NCBI GenBank assembly: GCA_910585715.1
Contig: CAJUEX010000008.1
Coordinates: 1 to 53,713 of the forward strand
Reading direction: 5' to 3'
Source: an uncultured Lachnospiraceae bacterium
GTDB taxonomy: Bacteria; Bacillota; Clostridia; Lachnospirales; Lachnospiraceae
Length of the DNA: 53,713 nt
Under the pieces are notes generated by a model. The model searched no databases. It was not told where the DNA came from and saw only the letters and a program-made list of their open reading frames with translations. Every line of letters starts with the position of its first letter. Position 1 is the stretch's first letter. Both the position numbers and the translations under genes were made by a program. Below are positions 25,142 to 34,184 of this stretch, in pieces.

Positions 25142-25672
25142 ATGGGAAAAAATAAAAAAAGTAAAACAGGAAATATTGTTTTTCATCTTTTTAAAATCAA
25201 GGCAGGAGGCAGCAGCACAATAGAATTAAGCCTGATTATGCCAATGCTGCTTACGTTATTTACATTTTTAATCTATCTGTCCTTTTTCCTGTATAACAGG
25301 GTGGAAACAACTGCAAATGCTTATATTTGCGCATTGAGGGGAAGCAGGCTGGAACAGGAAACGGCAGAAAAGACGTATCAGCATATGAAAAAGGAAAGCA
25401 GCAGGCTTATGAAAGGCAATCTGTTGTCCCTGCAGGAATATAAGGAGCAGATAGAAGTGAAAGGCAGCTACGTTCAGGTTACCTATGGAATAACCCAAAA
25501 GGTTCCGGGAGCAGTGATTTTAGCAGATTTATTTGCTGAGGATACATGGGAGTTTCAAATAACCCGGAAGGCTCACAAGCTGCAGCCGGTGTTTTTTATC
25601 AGGAACTGCAGGAAACTTAGTAATTTAAAAGAGAAACAGGGAAAGGATGAGGAAGGTGCAGGGGACTTATAA
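25142..25672 (+). CDS. TadE-like pseudopilin
   Basis: In the 176-residue protein, a basic leader with GGSSTIELSLIMPMLLTLFTF gives the TadE helix with a Glu at about +5. The remainder is extracellular and helical to beta, ending in basic text. TadE-like proteins are minor components processed by the prepilin peptidase. It overlaps the start of the FHA protein by 26 bp, so the two are cotranslated. Confidence 0.75.
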   Translation: MGKNKKSKTGNIVFHLFKIKAGGSSTIELSLIMPMLLTLFTFLIYLSFFLYNRVETTANAYICALRGSRLEQETAEKTYQHMKKESSRLMKGNLLSLQEYKEQIEVKGSYVQVTYGITQKVPGAVILADLFAEDTWEFQITRKAHKLQPVFFIRNCRKLSNLKEKQGKDEEGAGDL

Positions 25673-27071
25673 AAGAGAGATGAATTCCAGTTATTTTATA
25701 TTGGAAGAGCAGGCTATGGAAGGGACACAATACTATCAGATGAAAATGGTGACAGAAAATAAAATTTCCCATTTACTGCCGGTTTCCATACATCCTTTTA
25801 ACGGGGAAAATCAATTTTATTATGATATCAGCGGAAAACAGACACTGGCATGCATTTTTGAAAGAAGGGAAATAGAAGCAGGGCAGCTTGTGCAGATTCT
25901 TTCCGGTTTATCCAAGGCTCTCGCAGAACTGGAAAATTATTTACTGGATGAAAATTATCTATGCTTAGAGCCGGAGCATATGTATATGAATGTGAATACA
26001 GAACAACTGTACCTGTGTTTTTATCCATTTGAAGAAACGGATTTCTGCCAAGGGGTGCAAAAGCTTTCGGAGTATTTGTTAAATCATATTAATCATCAGG
26101 ACGAACAGACGGTGAATGTGGGCTACCAGCTTTACCGGCTGACAAGAGAGGATAATTTTGTATTTCTGCAGATTGTAGAGGAAATTTTACAGGAAAATGA
26201 AAACTCAGAAAAAGAAGAAGCTTATGAGAAAAGCATGTATAAAGAGAATTTCCGTGAAAACAGGTTAGAATCCCCGGATACTTATATGTCCTGTCAGCAG
26301 TGGGAAATGGAAGAAGGGGAAGAAGACGGTCAGTCACAAAATAAAGGGAGCAGTGTTTCTGTAAAGGAATTTAAGATTCCGGCTTTTTGCTTTATTCTTC
26401 TTATATTAGGAGGAGCAGGGTACATAATTTATCAATACATGAACTGGCAGCAGGAAGGCACCGCTTCTCTTTCGGTATTTTTTGGCACAAGGGATATGAT
26501 TTTGGCAGCAGGCGCCGCTTTTGTTGGGGCAGTTGGATTCTTTTTGCTTTTTTTGTATAAAAAGATATTGGAAGGGGGAAGAGTAAATGAGAAGAGAGAA
26601 AAGGAAAGTATGCAAAAGCAGATGGAGCAGGAGTATTTTTCCATTCGTAAAAGAGCTTATGAAGATGAGCAGGAGCCGGCTGAGGTTATGGAAACAGAGG
26701 AGCCGGAAAAGCTGCTAAAATATGAGGAAACTGTTTTATTACAGGAAAACATGTATAAGGAAGAAGGAGTATTAGTTGAAAAGCTAAAAAGATTTGACAA
26801 AAAGACACCGATAAAGATTAGTTTAAACAATTTTCCTTTTATTATAGGAAAACTGGAAGGCGCTGCGGATTATGTGCTTTTGGATAAATCCGTAAGCCGT
26901 ATGCATGCAAAATTTATAAAAAATCCAAATGAGGATATGGTGTATCTGATGGACTTAAACTCTAAAAACGGAACATTGAAAAACGGGATTCCTTTAGAGG
27001 CAAACGAACTTGTCCCTTTAACGGCAGAAGATGAAATCACCTTTGGAAAGGTAACCTTTACCTATCATTGA
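25647..27071 (+). CDS. DUF6382-like / FHA domain membrane protein
   Basis: The first ~200 of 474 residues (TYKREMNSSYFILEE, LLPVSIHPFNGE, LYLCFYPFEETDF) resemble DUF6382. Two membrane helices follow (FCFILLILGGAGYIIYQYM and a second at LAAGAAFVGAVGFFLLFLY). A C-terminal FHA domain has IIGKLEGAADYVLLDKSVSRMHAKF and LMDLNSKNGTLKNG, holding the Arg, Ser, His and Asn residues that bind phosphothreonine. FHA proteins are common at the end of Clostridia tad loci. A Ser/Thr kinase partner is not visible, although a broken PP2C gene lies at 43.5 kb. An alternative GTG start nine bases on cannot be excluded. Confidence 0.8.
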   Translation: MRKVQGTYKREMNSSYFILEEQAMEGTQYYQMKMVTENKISHLLPVSIHPFNGENQFYYDISGKQTLACIFERREIEAGQLVQILSGLSKALAELENYLLDENYLCLEPEHMYMNVNTEQLYLCFYPFEETDFCQGVQKLSEYLLNHINHQDEQTVNVGYQLYRLTREDNFVFLQIVEEILQENENSEKEEAYEKSMYKENFRENRLESPDTYMSCQQWEMEEGEEDGQSQNKGSSVSVKEFKIPAFCFILLILGGAGYIIYQYMNWQQEGTASLSVFFGTRDMILAAGAAFVGAVGFFLLFLYKKILEGGRVNEKREKESMQKQMEQEYFSIRKRAYEDEQEPAEVMETEEPEKLLKYEETVLLQENMYKEEGVLVEKLKRFDKKTPIKISLNNFPFIIGKLEGAADYVLLDKSVSRMHAKFIKNPNEDMVYLMDLNSKNGTLKNGIPLEANELVPLTAEDEITFGKVTFTYH

Positions 27072-27162
27072 CACCGGAAAGGATAAATGATACCCTTTTA
27101 CATAGAATACTTTTCACAATTATCCAATATACTTCTTGAAATCGAAAGGAAAAAGGTATTGC

Positions 27163-28209
27163 ATGTTAAAGGAGTTAAGCTACTTTCTAAAGACCCTGAA
27201 TTATATTCAGCTGGACACAAACCTGCAGGAATTTACAGTGTTTTTCCAGTTGGAAAATTCCTTTGTAAACGTGATTCATGTGGTGGATACTACAAAAAAC
27301 CCATATGTGAATCCGGATGAATACCGGCACATTGTGGAAAAGACGGAATGGCAGTTTCGTGACAGGGGATTATCAGAGGTTCATTCCCTCTCCTTTATTA
27401 TCAGCGAAGATTTGGAGCGGGCAGAAGCCTTTGCAGGGGATGTGGTATTTAGCTGGATTCTCTGTCAAAACAGTCTTTTTATACCAAAGAACCATGCGGA
27501 AGATTTTTACGGCATTCGGAGGAAGCTGGAGGAATTTTTACAAAATCCGCAGGTTCCGGAGGAATATGAAGAAAATAATGTAAAATATGACTGGACAGGG
27601 AAACGCTCTTATAAAAGTATAAAGGACAGGCCCTTGTCCAATCATTTTTTCTTTCTTTTAAATGTTTTTGTGTTTACTTTGTGTACATTTACCGGTGATT
27701 TGTTGTATACTAAGGGTGTTATGGGCGTAGAATCAGTTATTGATATGAAACAGTGGTATCGGTTGTTTACCTCCATGTTTCTTCATGCAGGCATTGACCA
27801 TCTGGTGAGCAATATGCTGATATTGTTTTTCCTGGGAGATATTGTAGAGCGGATTTTGGGACATGGGAAATATTTTTTCTTATATCTTCTGGCAGGACTT
27901 GGAGGCAATCTGCTTTCTCTTTGGTTTAGTTATGGCATTAATGATAAAACCGAATCCTTAGGGGCAAGCGGGGCTGTTTTCGGCATGATAGGCGCTCTTT
28001 TGTGGCTGCTTATCCGTAACAAAGGCCGGTTGGAGACTATGTCTATTTCCAAAGTATTATTTTTGATTGGGTATTCAGCTTATTACGGGCTTCAAAGCAC
28101 CAATGTGGACAATATGGCACATTTAGGAGGACTTGTATCAGGATTTATTCTGTGTGTGCTCCTTTATCATAAAAAGTCAGCAAAAAACAGAAAGGTAGCG
28201 GCAAGATGA
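27163..28209 (+). CDS. Rhomboid family intramembrane serine protease
   Basis: The 348-residue protein has a soluble N-terminal extension of about 165 residues (FVNVIHVVDTTKNPYVNP, YRHIVEKTEWQF), then six or seven membrane segments. The rhomboid signatures are HAGIDHLVSNM, catalytic Ser in GASGAVFG and the catalytic His in NMAHLGGLVSGF. It sits 90 bp after the FHA gene, and I place it in the same transcription unit. Its substrate is unknown; a pilus component is one possibility. The start at ATG 27163 is preferred over an upstream TTG. Its stop overlaps the next start (ATGA). Confidence 0.9.
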   Translation: MLKELSYFLKTLNYIQLDTNLQEFTVFFQLENSFVNVIHVVDTTKNPYVNPDEYRHIVEKTEWQFRDRGLSEVHSLSFIISEDLERAEAFAGDVVFSWILCQNSLFIPKNHAEDFYGIRRKLEEFLQNPQVPEEYEENNVKYDWTGKRSYKSIKDRPLSNHFFFLLNVFVFTLCTFTGDLLYTKGVMGVESVIDMKQWYRLFTSMFLHAGIDHLVSNMLILFFLGDIVERILGHGKYFFLYLLAGLGGNLLSLWFSYGINDKTESLGASGAVFGMIGALLWLLIRNKGRLETMSISKVLFLIGYSAYYGLQSTNVDNMAHLGGLVSGFILCVLLYHKKSAKNRKVAAR

Positions 28210-29207
28210 AGGTAAATATATATTATGGTGGAAGGGGTCTCATAGACGACCCAACGTTGTATGTACTTGGAGTTATGCAACAGGTGCTGGAGGAACTGAA
28301 TGTAAGGGTGGAGGTGTTCAACCTGCATGAGCTGCGAAATGGCGTTACGGCACTGCCCCGGACATTAAAGTCTGCAGACGGCATTGTTCTGGCAACTACG
28401 GTGGAATGGCATGGAATCGGAGGATATATGCAGTCCTTTCTGGATGCCTGCTGGCTTTACGGAGATAAGGAAAAGATGAGCAGCCTTTATATGTGCCCGG
28501 TGGTCATGAGCACCACTTACGGGGAACGGGAAGGCAAGCTGGACCTTGCCGCATCCTGGGAAATTCTGGGAGGCCGCCCCTGCAGCGGAATATGCGGCTA
28601 TGTAAAAGAAATGTCCCAGTTTGAGGCAAATAAGGAGTACCGGTATATTATTGAAAAAAAGACGGAAAATTTTTACCGCTCCATACAGCAAAAGATGACT
28701 ATTTTTCCTGCCAGCAATCAGGAAGTAAATAATATTATTGCCGTACCTAAAAATATAGACCTGACGCCTCAGGAAACGGAACAGTTGTCTAAATATGCTT
28801 CCGATGAAAGCTATGTTCAAAAGCAGAAAGAGGATATTCAGGAGCTGGCAAGTTATTTCAAAGAAATGCTTGGAAATGAAAACAGTACCGGCAGTAATGA
28901 ATATATAGAAGCCTTTAAAAGCCATTTCAAGCCTCAGACCGGCAGCAGGGCCACCTATAAGTTTACCATAGAAGGAAAGAAAAAAGCCCTGATTATTCAA
29001 ATAAACAATGGAGAGTTGCAGATTGATTATGGCAAGGAAGAGAATGCTGATGTGGAAATTCAGATAAGCCCTGAGGTTATGAATGAAATCATATCCGGAA
29101 GAATGACCTTTCAAAGAGCATTCATGGCAGGAAATATGAAGATGAAGGGTGATTTTAAGCTTTTAAGATTACTGGATCAGGTATTTAGTTTTGGGGAGGA
29201 GAATTAA
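28206..29207 (+). CDS. Flavodoxin-fold NAD(P)H reductase fused to an SCP2 domain
   Basis: In the 333-residue protein, residues 1 to about 165 are an NADPH-dependent FMN-reductase-like flavodoxin fold (MKVNIYYGGRGLIDDPTLY, GIVLATTVEWHGIGGYMQSFLD, VVMSTTYGE). Residues from about 235 to 333 fit an SCP-2 sterol-carrier-like domain (KFTIEGKKKALIIQINNGEL, SPEVMNEIISGRMTFQRAFMAG, MKGDFKLLRLL). The fused architecture suggests a reductase carrying a hydrophobic ligand or substrate. It is translationally coupled to the rhomboid gene and followed two bases later by the HIT gene. Confidence 0.8.
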   Translation: MKVNIYYGGRGLIDDPTLYVLGVMQQVLEELNVRVEVFNLHELRNGVTALPRTLKSADGIVLATTVEWHGIGGYMQSFLDACWLYGDKEKMSSLYMCPVVMSTTYGEREGKLDLAASWEILGGRPCSGICGYVKEMSQFEANKEYRYIIEKKTENFYRSIQQKMTIFPASNQEVNNIIAVPKNIDLTPQETEQLSKYASDESYVQKQKEDIQELASYFKEMLGNENSTGSNEYIEAFKSHFKPQTGSRATYKFTIEGKKKALIIQINNGELQIDYGKEENADVEIQISPEVMNEIISGRMTFQRAFMAGNMKMKGDFKLLRLLDQVFSFGEEN

Positions 29208-29208
29208 C

Positions 29209-29622
29209 ATGAAAGACGAAACATGTATTTTTTGTAAAATAGCAAACGGGGAAATTCCTTCAAAGTCTATATATGAGGATGAAGAATTTCGTGTAATTCT
29301 GGATTTGGGACCGGCCACAAAGGGACATGCGCTGATTCTCCCAAAGAATCATTATGCCGATTTGTTTGAGCTGCCGGAAGAAATTGCAGAAAAAGTAATG
29401 GTTCTGGCGAAAAAGCTTGGAAGCCGGATGGTGGATAAGCTGCATGCAGACGGACTCAATCTTGTGCAGAACAACGGTGAAACAGCAGGACAGACTGTAT
29501 TTCATTTTCATATGCATCTGATTCCCCGTTATAAGGATGATAATCAGAAAATCGGATGGGTGCCCGGAAAGCCCGGGGAAGAAGAGCTGGAAGAGACTCA
29601 AAAGCAGATAATATACGAATAA
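29209..29622 (+). CDS. HIT family protein
   Basis: This is a nucleotide hydrolase or transferase of the histidine-triad family (137 residues). CIFCKIANGEIPS is the usual start, ALILPKNHYADLFELPEE the middle, and FHFHMHLIPR holds the HxHxH triad. ATG 29209 has GGAGGAG upstream; an upstream TTG is unlikely. Substrate not predictable. Confidence 0.9.
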   Translation: MKDETCIFCKIANGEIPSKSIYEDEEFRVILDLGPATKGHALILPKNHYADLFELPEEIAEKVMVLAKKLGSRMVDKLHADGLNLVQNNGETAGQTVFHFHMHLIPRYKDDNQKIGWVPGKPGEEELEETQKQIIYE

Positions 29623-29657
29623 AGCCGGGTTCAAAAGACAGCGGAAAAGGAGAAAAC

Positions 29658-30035
29658 ATGAAAGAATCAGCAGAAAATTATTTGGAAACCATTCTTTTAT
29701 TGCAAAGGGACAATAAAATGGTACGCTCCATTGATGTTGCAAGGGCATTGGGTTATTCCAAGCCAAGCGTAAGCCGTGCCATGGGAATTTTAAGAAATGA
29801 AGGCATGCTGGAAATGGGAGAAAACGGAGCCCTTATTTTGACGAAGGAAGGCTCCAAAAAGGCAAAGGCACTGCTGGAACGCCATGAGACCATTACCCGG
29901 TTTCTTATGATGACAACAGATGTAAGTCAGGAAATTGCAGAACAGGATGCCTGTAAAATGGAACATTTTTTAAATGAAAAGACCTTTAAAGGAGTTAAAA
30001 AATTTATTAAGGAAGTAGAAGAATATAATCAATAA
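29658..30035 (+). CDS. DtxR/MntR-family metal-dependent transcriptional regulator
   Basis: In this 125-residue regulator, an N-terminal winged helix (SAENYLETILLLQRDNKMVRSIDVARALGYSKPSVSRAMGIL, seen by LGYSKPSVSRAM) is followed by the dimerisation helices (LLERHETITRFL, EIAEQDACKMEHFL) with the conserved metal-site residues Glu/His. There is no C-terminal SH3-like domain, as in the MntR subgroup. AAGGAG lies upstream of the ATG. Target genes are not adjacent. Confidence 0.85.
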   Translation: MKESAENYLETILLLQRDNKMVRSIDVARALGYSKPSVSRAMGILRNEGMLEMGENGALILTKEGSKKAKALLERHETITRFLMMTTDVSQEIAEQDACKMEHFLNEKTFKGVKKFIKEVEEYNQ

Positions 30036-30040
30036 CCGGC

Positions 30041-30724
30041 ATGAAAACAAAAGGATTAAGCGGCAATGTATTAAAAATAATAGCGGCAGTTACAATGATG
30101 GCGGATCATACGGGGATGATTTTGTTCCCCCGGACAGAAGCTTTCAGACTGATAGGCAGGATTGCATTTCCTCTGTTTGCCTTTTTTATAGCGGAAGGCT
30201 GTCGTTATACCCATAATAAAAAAAAATATCTGGGAACGATTTTGCTTCTTGGACTTATTTTTCATGCAGTATTTGTTCTGGCAACCGGTCAGACATTGTT
30301 TAATATCTTTATTACATTTTCCTTTTCCATTATACTGATTTACCTTTTGCAAAGGGTAAAAAAGGAGATGAGGGAAGGAACGTGGCAAAGTAAAATTCTG
30401 TCCGGAATCTTATTTTTTGGAATGCTTTTTTTCACATACTTATTTACCACTTGCTTTCAAGTGGATTACGGTTTTTTTGGCATAATGCTTCCCGTAATCG
30501 TCAGCCTGTTTGACGGCCTGTGGCAAAGAAAAGCAGCCTTTCTTGCAGGGAGTCTTTTGCTGGTATTATCTATACATACATATTTTCAGTCTTTTTGCCT
30601 GTTGGCGGTCCCCATACTTTTTTTCTATAACGGAACAAAAGGAAAATATAAGATGAAATATTTTTTCTATGTGTTTTACCCTGCTCATCTTGTTATTCTG
30701 TTTTTACTGGATATAATCATATAA
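30041..30724 (+). CDS. TraX family membrane protein
   Basis: The 227-residue polytopic protein with seven or eight membrane segments matches TraX (GLSGNVLKIIAAVTMMADHTGMILFP, RLIGRIAFPLFAFFIAEGCRYT). In F plasmid TraX acetylates pilin; chromosomal homologues have unknown acceptors. It starts six bases after the DtxR stop. The context gives no clue beyond the nearby pilus locus. Confidence 0.85.
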   Translation: MKTKGLSGNVLKIIAAVTMMADHTGMILFPRTEAFRLIGRIAFPLFAFFIAEGCRYTHNKKKYLGTILLLGLIFHAVFVLATGQTLFNIFITFSFSIILIYLLQRVKKEMREGTWQSKILSGILFFGMLFFTYLFTTCFQVDYGFFGIMLPVIVSLFDGLWQRKAAFLAGSLLLVLSIHTYFQSFCLLAVPILFFYNGTKGKYKMKYFFYVFYPAHLVILFLLDIII

Positions 30725-30841
30725 TCGCGTATATATGAACGAAAAACGGAAATGTTAAGTTTGGTTGACAGATTTCAAGAGCTTCTTGGTAGAAAAAAAA
30801 CCGAAAAAAGGCTAAAGTTCTATTAGCACATTAAATTTAGG

Positions 30842-31075
30842 GGTAATTGCGAAACACTCTGCAGCCCTCAGCTTTTTCGTGCAGGAACCAGCTGCAGGCA
30901 GAAAGTGTTTCTACGCCGCCACGCTCTCGCTCTGATAAAAACGCAGCAGTGCTAAGCTCGAAAGAACCTCGCCAAGCGCTGGCGTTTTTATAAGGGCGAC
31001 TTAAGAAATCACTTTCTGCCTGCAGCTGGTTCCTGTACGAAAAAACTGAGGGCTGCAGGGTGTTTCGCAATTGCC
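30842..31075. repeat. Hairpin repeat element, copy 2
   Basis: GGTAATTGCGAAACACTCTG (30842) and its complement ending at 31075 (CAGGGTGTTTCGCAATTGCC) differ at two bases; the arms continue through CAGCCCTCAG and AGCTGCAGGCAGAAAGTG. The core is in the reverse orientation (TTTCTACGCCGCC to TAAGAAA). The outer ends lack the TAACAGTTCAG tip seen in copies 1, 4, 5 and 6. It lies between traX and the XRE gene; the 117 bases between traX and this element hold nothing I recognise. Confidence 0.85.
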
Positions 31076-31108
31076 GGGTTAGGTTTCAGGAGAAAGGAGA
31101 AGAGGAAT

Positions 31109-31888
31109 ATGGAATTTAGCAATAAACTAATGGAGCTCAGGAAGGAAAAAGGCTGGTCGCAGGAAGAGCTGGGAAATAAAATTGATGTATCCAGACAGAC
31201 AGTATCCAAATGGGAGCTGGGGCAGACCACACCGGAAATGAATAAGCTTATAGAAATCAGCCGTTTATTTCAAATTACGGTAGATGAGCTTATATGCGCC
31301 AACAGTAATTATGATGGAAAGCAAGAGCCTCAGACAAGGTTACAGGATGGTGAACAAAAAGCCGGGTCCGGGAAATTTCATTATGAATACATTAGTGAAA
31401 AGAAGATAAAAGGCATCCCCCTTGTTCATGTAAATGTCGGAGTTGGAAAGTGTAAGGCAAAAGGGATTATTGCTATCGGAAATGCGGCAACGGGAATCAT
31501 TGCCATAGGTTTTGCGGCAACGGGCATTGTTTCGATAGCCTTAGCCTCCGTGGGATTGTTTGCTTTTGGCTGGTTGTCCGTAGGTCTTGCAGCTTTTGGA
31601 ACTGTTGCAGCAGGAGCTCTTGCATTTGGCGCAGTTGCTGTAGGAGTAGTAACCTTTGGCGGGATTTCCGTGGGAGTATATTCCATAGGAGGAATGGCAG
31701 TTGCCTCCCGGATTGCCGCCGGAGGTTCAGCCAATGCGCCAATTGCCATCGGCGATACGGCACAGGGCGCTATTACCTTCCTGCGTTCCGAAGCATTTAC
31801 AAAAGAAGAGGTAAGAGCCGCTATTTTAAACAGATATCCGGGTACATGGGATATTATCATCAGGCTGATTTTGCTGGCGGCGTTTTAA
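31109..31888 (+). CDS. XRE-family regulator with a C-terminal decapeptide-repeat membrane-like domain
   Basis: The 259-residue protein has an N-terminal Cro/C1 helix-turn-helix (WSQEELGNKIDVSRQTVSKWELG, residues 16-38), a linker, then residues 119-198 as eight gapless repeats of ten residues: Gly, four hydrophobic (A/F/S)-(I/F)-like residues, Gly and four small residues (for example GIIAIGNAAT, GLFAFGWLSV, GALAFGAVAV). The repeats could be a membrane-inserted or solenoid sensor that controls DNA binding. A short C-terminal domain follows (EAFTKEEVRAAIL). The ribosome site is AAAGGAG. Repeat copies 2 and 3 flank the gene directly. Confidence 0.8.
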   Translation: MEFSNKLMELRKEKGWSQEELGNKIDVSRQTVSKWELGQTTPEMNKLIEISRLFQITVDELICANSNYDGKQEPQTRLQDGEQKAGSGKFHYEYISEKKIKGIPLVHVNVGVGKCKAKGIIAIGNAATGIIAIGFAATGIVSIALASVGLFAFGWLSVGLAAFGTVAAGALAFGAVAVGVVTFGGISVGVYSIGGMAVASRIAAGGSANAPIAIGDTAQGAITFLRSEAFTKEEVRAAILNRYPGTWDIIIRLILLAAF

Positions 31889-31891
31889 AGT

Positions 31892-32123
31892 AGTCCGGTG
31901 TGCCTTGGGGATATGGAGGCGGGCAGGGAATCGGGATGGCAGTTTGAAAGAATATGATTTCTAAAGGAGTCCTTATAAAATCGCCAGCGCTTAGCGAGGT
32001 ATTTTCGAGCTTAGCACTGTTGCGTTTTTATCAGAGCGGGAGCGTGACGACGTAGAAACATGTTTTTTCAAACTGCCATCCCGATTCCCTGCCCGCCTCC
32101 ATATCCCCAAGGCACACCGGACT
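31892..32123. repeat. Hairpin repeat element, copy 3 (perfect 58-bp arms)
   Basis: The arms 31892-31949 and 32066-32123 are exact inverted repeats over 58 bp. Their sequence (AGTCCGGTGTGCC... GGCAGTTTGAAA) is unrelated to the arms of copies 4 and 5. The core (TTTCTAAAGGAGTCC ... GACGTAGAAA) is in the same orientation as copy 1. It begins three bases after the XRE stop codon and may act as its transcription-end hairpin. Confidence 0.9.
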
Positions 32124-32215
32124 GTTGTATTTTTTTGCCTGAGGGGTATCTTTTATTTCATAAAATTTTTAGAAATATTGCGCTTATTTTTAGAATTATT
32201 CCATACAAAATATGC

Positions 32216-32221
32216 TATAAT
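32216..32221 (+). promoter_or_regulatory. Possible -10 box of the two-component operon
   Basis: Perfect TATAAT 22 bases before the kinase start codon. I see no good -35 hexamer at 16-18 bp, so the promoter may need an activator, such as its own response regulator. Confidence 0.4.
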
Positions 32222-32243
32222 CTCACATAAAGAGGTAATTGAT

Positions 32244-33383
32244 ATGAAAAAGCAAAGAAAAAGACTTTCCCTCTACGGGAAGCTTATGGCTGTAGGAGCC
32301 ATTATGGTGATACTGCCTCTGCTGCTCACAAGCATTACTTTCATGACGCTGCGGGTATATCTGCTGAAGGCGCCCGGATTTGGAGACGGTCCCAAAGGAG
32401 TTGACCCCATTGCCACCAGAATCTTTATGATTGACATGTTTATAGCGATTATTCTGATTTTGGCATTAACAGCTTCCATGCTGGTCCGCTGGGTATTGAA
32501 AGGAATGATAAATCCTATTCAGGAGCTGGGACGGGGCATGGAATGTATTGCGGAAGGCAATTTTGATTATCAGCTTTCCAGCAAATACGAAGGCGAAATC
32601 GGAACCTTATATGATAATTATGAGGATATGCGCTTAAAGCTAAGGGAATCCACCCAGATTACCATTGACAATGAAAAGAAAAACAAAGAGCTTGTCAGCA
32701 ACATTTCCCATGATTTGAAAACACCCATCACCGCAATTAAAGGATATGTGGAAGGAATTATGGACGGGGTTGCGGACACTCCTGAAAAAATGGATAAATA
32801 TATTCAGACCATATACAATAAGGCAAATGACATGGATAGCCTGATAAATGAGCTGACCTTGTATTCCGGTATTTCTTCCAACCGGATTCCCTATAACTTC
32901 CACCGCATTAATGTAAGGGAGTATTTTAACGATTGTATCGAAGAAGTAGGGCTTGATTTAGAATCCCAGAATATCGAGTTAGATTATGATAACCTGGTGG
33001 ATGAGGATACAAAAATTATAGCAGACCCTGAGCAGTTAAGGCGGGTAATCAATAATATTATCAACAACAGCATCAAATACATGGATAAAGAAAAGGGCGT
33101 CATTGAAATTCGCATACTGGACCAGATTGATTCTGTAAGAATAGAAATCGAAGACAATGGAAGAGGCATCAGCCAAAAGGACCTGCCCAGAATATTTGAG
33201 AGGTTTTACCGGACGGATGCTTCCAGAAATTCCACAAAAGGCGGAAGCGGCATAGGTCTTTCCATAGTGAAGAAAATCGTGGAGGACCACGGCGGCTATA
33301 TATGGGCTACAAGCAAGGAAAATGAAGGAACCTGTATTCATTTCGTAATAAGAAAACATGAAGAGGTAGAAAAAGATGAGTAA
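32244..33383 (+). CDS. Sensor histidine kinase
   Basis: The 379-residue membrane kinase has two membrane helices (LMAVGAIMVILPLLLTSITF and MFIAIILILALTASML) enclosing a short outside loop of about 35 residues, then HAMP (IQELGRGMECIAEGNFDY), HisKA with the phosphorylated His in VSNISHDLKTPITAIKGY, and HATPase_c with NNIINNSIKY, EDNGRGI and GGSGIGLSIVK. Ligand unknown; a small outside loop suggests sensing in the membrane. ATG 32244 has AGAGGT upstream. The gene precedes its response regulator, which overlaps by 8 bp. Confidence 0.9.
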   Translation: MKKQRKRLSLYGKLMAVGAIMVILPLLLTSITFMTLRVYLLKAPGFGDGPKGVDPIATRIFMIDMFIAIILILALTASMLVRWVLKGMINPIQELGRGMECIAEGNFDYQLSSKYEGEIGTLYDNYEDMRLKLRESTQITIDNEKKNKELVSNISHDLKTPITAIKGYVEGIMDGVADTPEKMDKYIQTIYNKANDMDSLINELTLYSGISSNRIPYNFHRINVREYFNDCIEEVGLDLESQNIELDYDNLVDEDTKIIADPEQLRRVINNIINNSIKYMDKEKGVIEIRILDQIDSVRIEIEDNGRGISQKDLPRIFERFYRTDASRNSTKGGSGIGLSIVKKIVEDHGGYIWATSKENEGTCIHFVIRKHEEVEKDE

Positions 33384-34065
33384 GATTTTGATTATTGAAG
33401 ACGAGACGGCAATTGCAGATTTGGAAAGGGATTATCTGGAGATTAACGATTATGAAGTCTCCATTGAAAACGACGGAACAAAAGGGCTGGAAGCAGCGCT
33501 GAATCACGATTACAATTTAGTTATCTTAGACCTTATGCTGCCGGGAATGGATGGTTATGAAATCTGCAAACGTATCCGGGAAGAGAAAAACATTCCGATT
33601 ATTATGGTATCCGCTAAAAAGGATGATATTGACAAGGTAAGGGGACTTGGGCTTGGCGCGGATGATTATATGACAAAGCCTTTCAGCCCAAGCGAGCTGG
33701 TAGCAAGAGTAAAGGCACATCTATCCCGTTATGAAAGACTTATCGGCTCTAACCAGAAATCAAATGATATAGTGGAAATCAGAGGAATTCGAATTGATAA
33801 AACCGCCCGCAGGGTATATATAGACGGTGAAGAGAAAACTTTTACCACAAAGGAATTTGATTTGCTCACCTTCCTTGCGGAAAATCCAAACCATGTATTT
33901 ACAAAGGAAGAGCTGTTTCGGGAAATATGGGATATGGATTCCATTGGAGACATTGCTACCGTTACGGTCCATATTAAAAAGATTCGTGAAAAAATCGAAT
34001 TTGACACGGCAAAGCCCCAGTATATCGAGACTATATGGGGAGTAGGATACCGGTTCAAGGTTTAA
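33376..34065 (+). CDS. OmpR/PhoB-type response regulator
   Basis: The 229-residue protein has a receiver with DE at the N-terminus (IIEDETAIADLE), the phosphorylated Asp in LVILDLMLPGMDGYE, Thr/Ser in IIMVSAKKD and Lys in MTKPF. The C-terminal winged helix contains FDLLTFLAENPNHVFTKEEL and VTVHIKKIREKI with the final GVGYRF. It works with the kinase immediately upstream, with which it is translationally coupled. A strong terminator follows, so the operon ends here; regulated genes are not obvious. Confidence 0.95.
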   Translation: MSKILIIEDETAIADLERDYLEINDYEVSIENDGTKGLEAALNHDYNLVILDLMLPGMDGYEICKRIREEKNIPIIMVSAKKDDIDKVRGLGLGADDYMTKPFSPSELVARVKAHLSRYERLIGSNQKSNDIVEIRGIRIDKTARRVYIDGEEKTFTTKEFDLLTFLAENPNHVFTKEELFREIWDMDSIGDIATVTVHIKKIREKIEFDTAKPQYIETIWGVGYRFKV

Positions 34066-34084
34066 TGAAGGTTGTATTGCTTTT

Positions 34085-34120
34085 AGACAGAGGTAGGAAA
34101 GCTTACCTCTGTCTTTTTTT
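34085..34120 (+). terminator. Rho-independent terminator of the two-component operon
   Basis: AGACAGAGGTA (34085-34095) pairs with TACCTCTGTCT around an eight-base loop and leads into a run of seven T. Confidence 0.92.
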
Positions 34121-34184
34121 ATATCGGAAAACCTTTTCTAATGACGGTATAGTCTGACAGGTTACGAAGATATTGCAGAAAGCA

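Noticed and set aside
28365..29114. 249-codon minus-strand frame opposite the flavodoxin-SCP2 gene
   Set aside because: The plus-strand protein has clear domain motifs and coupled starts on both sides; the antisense frame is hydrophobic noise.
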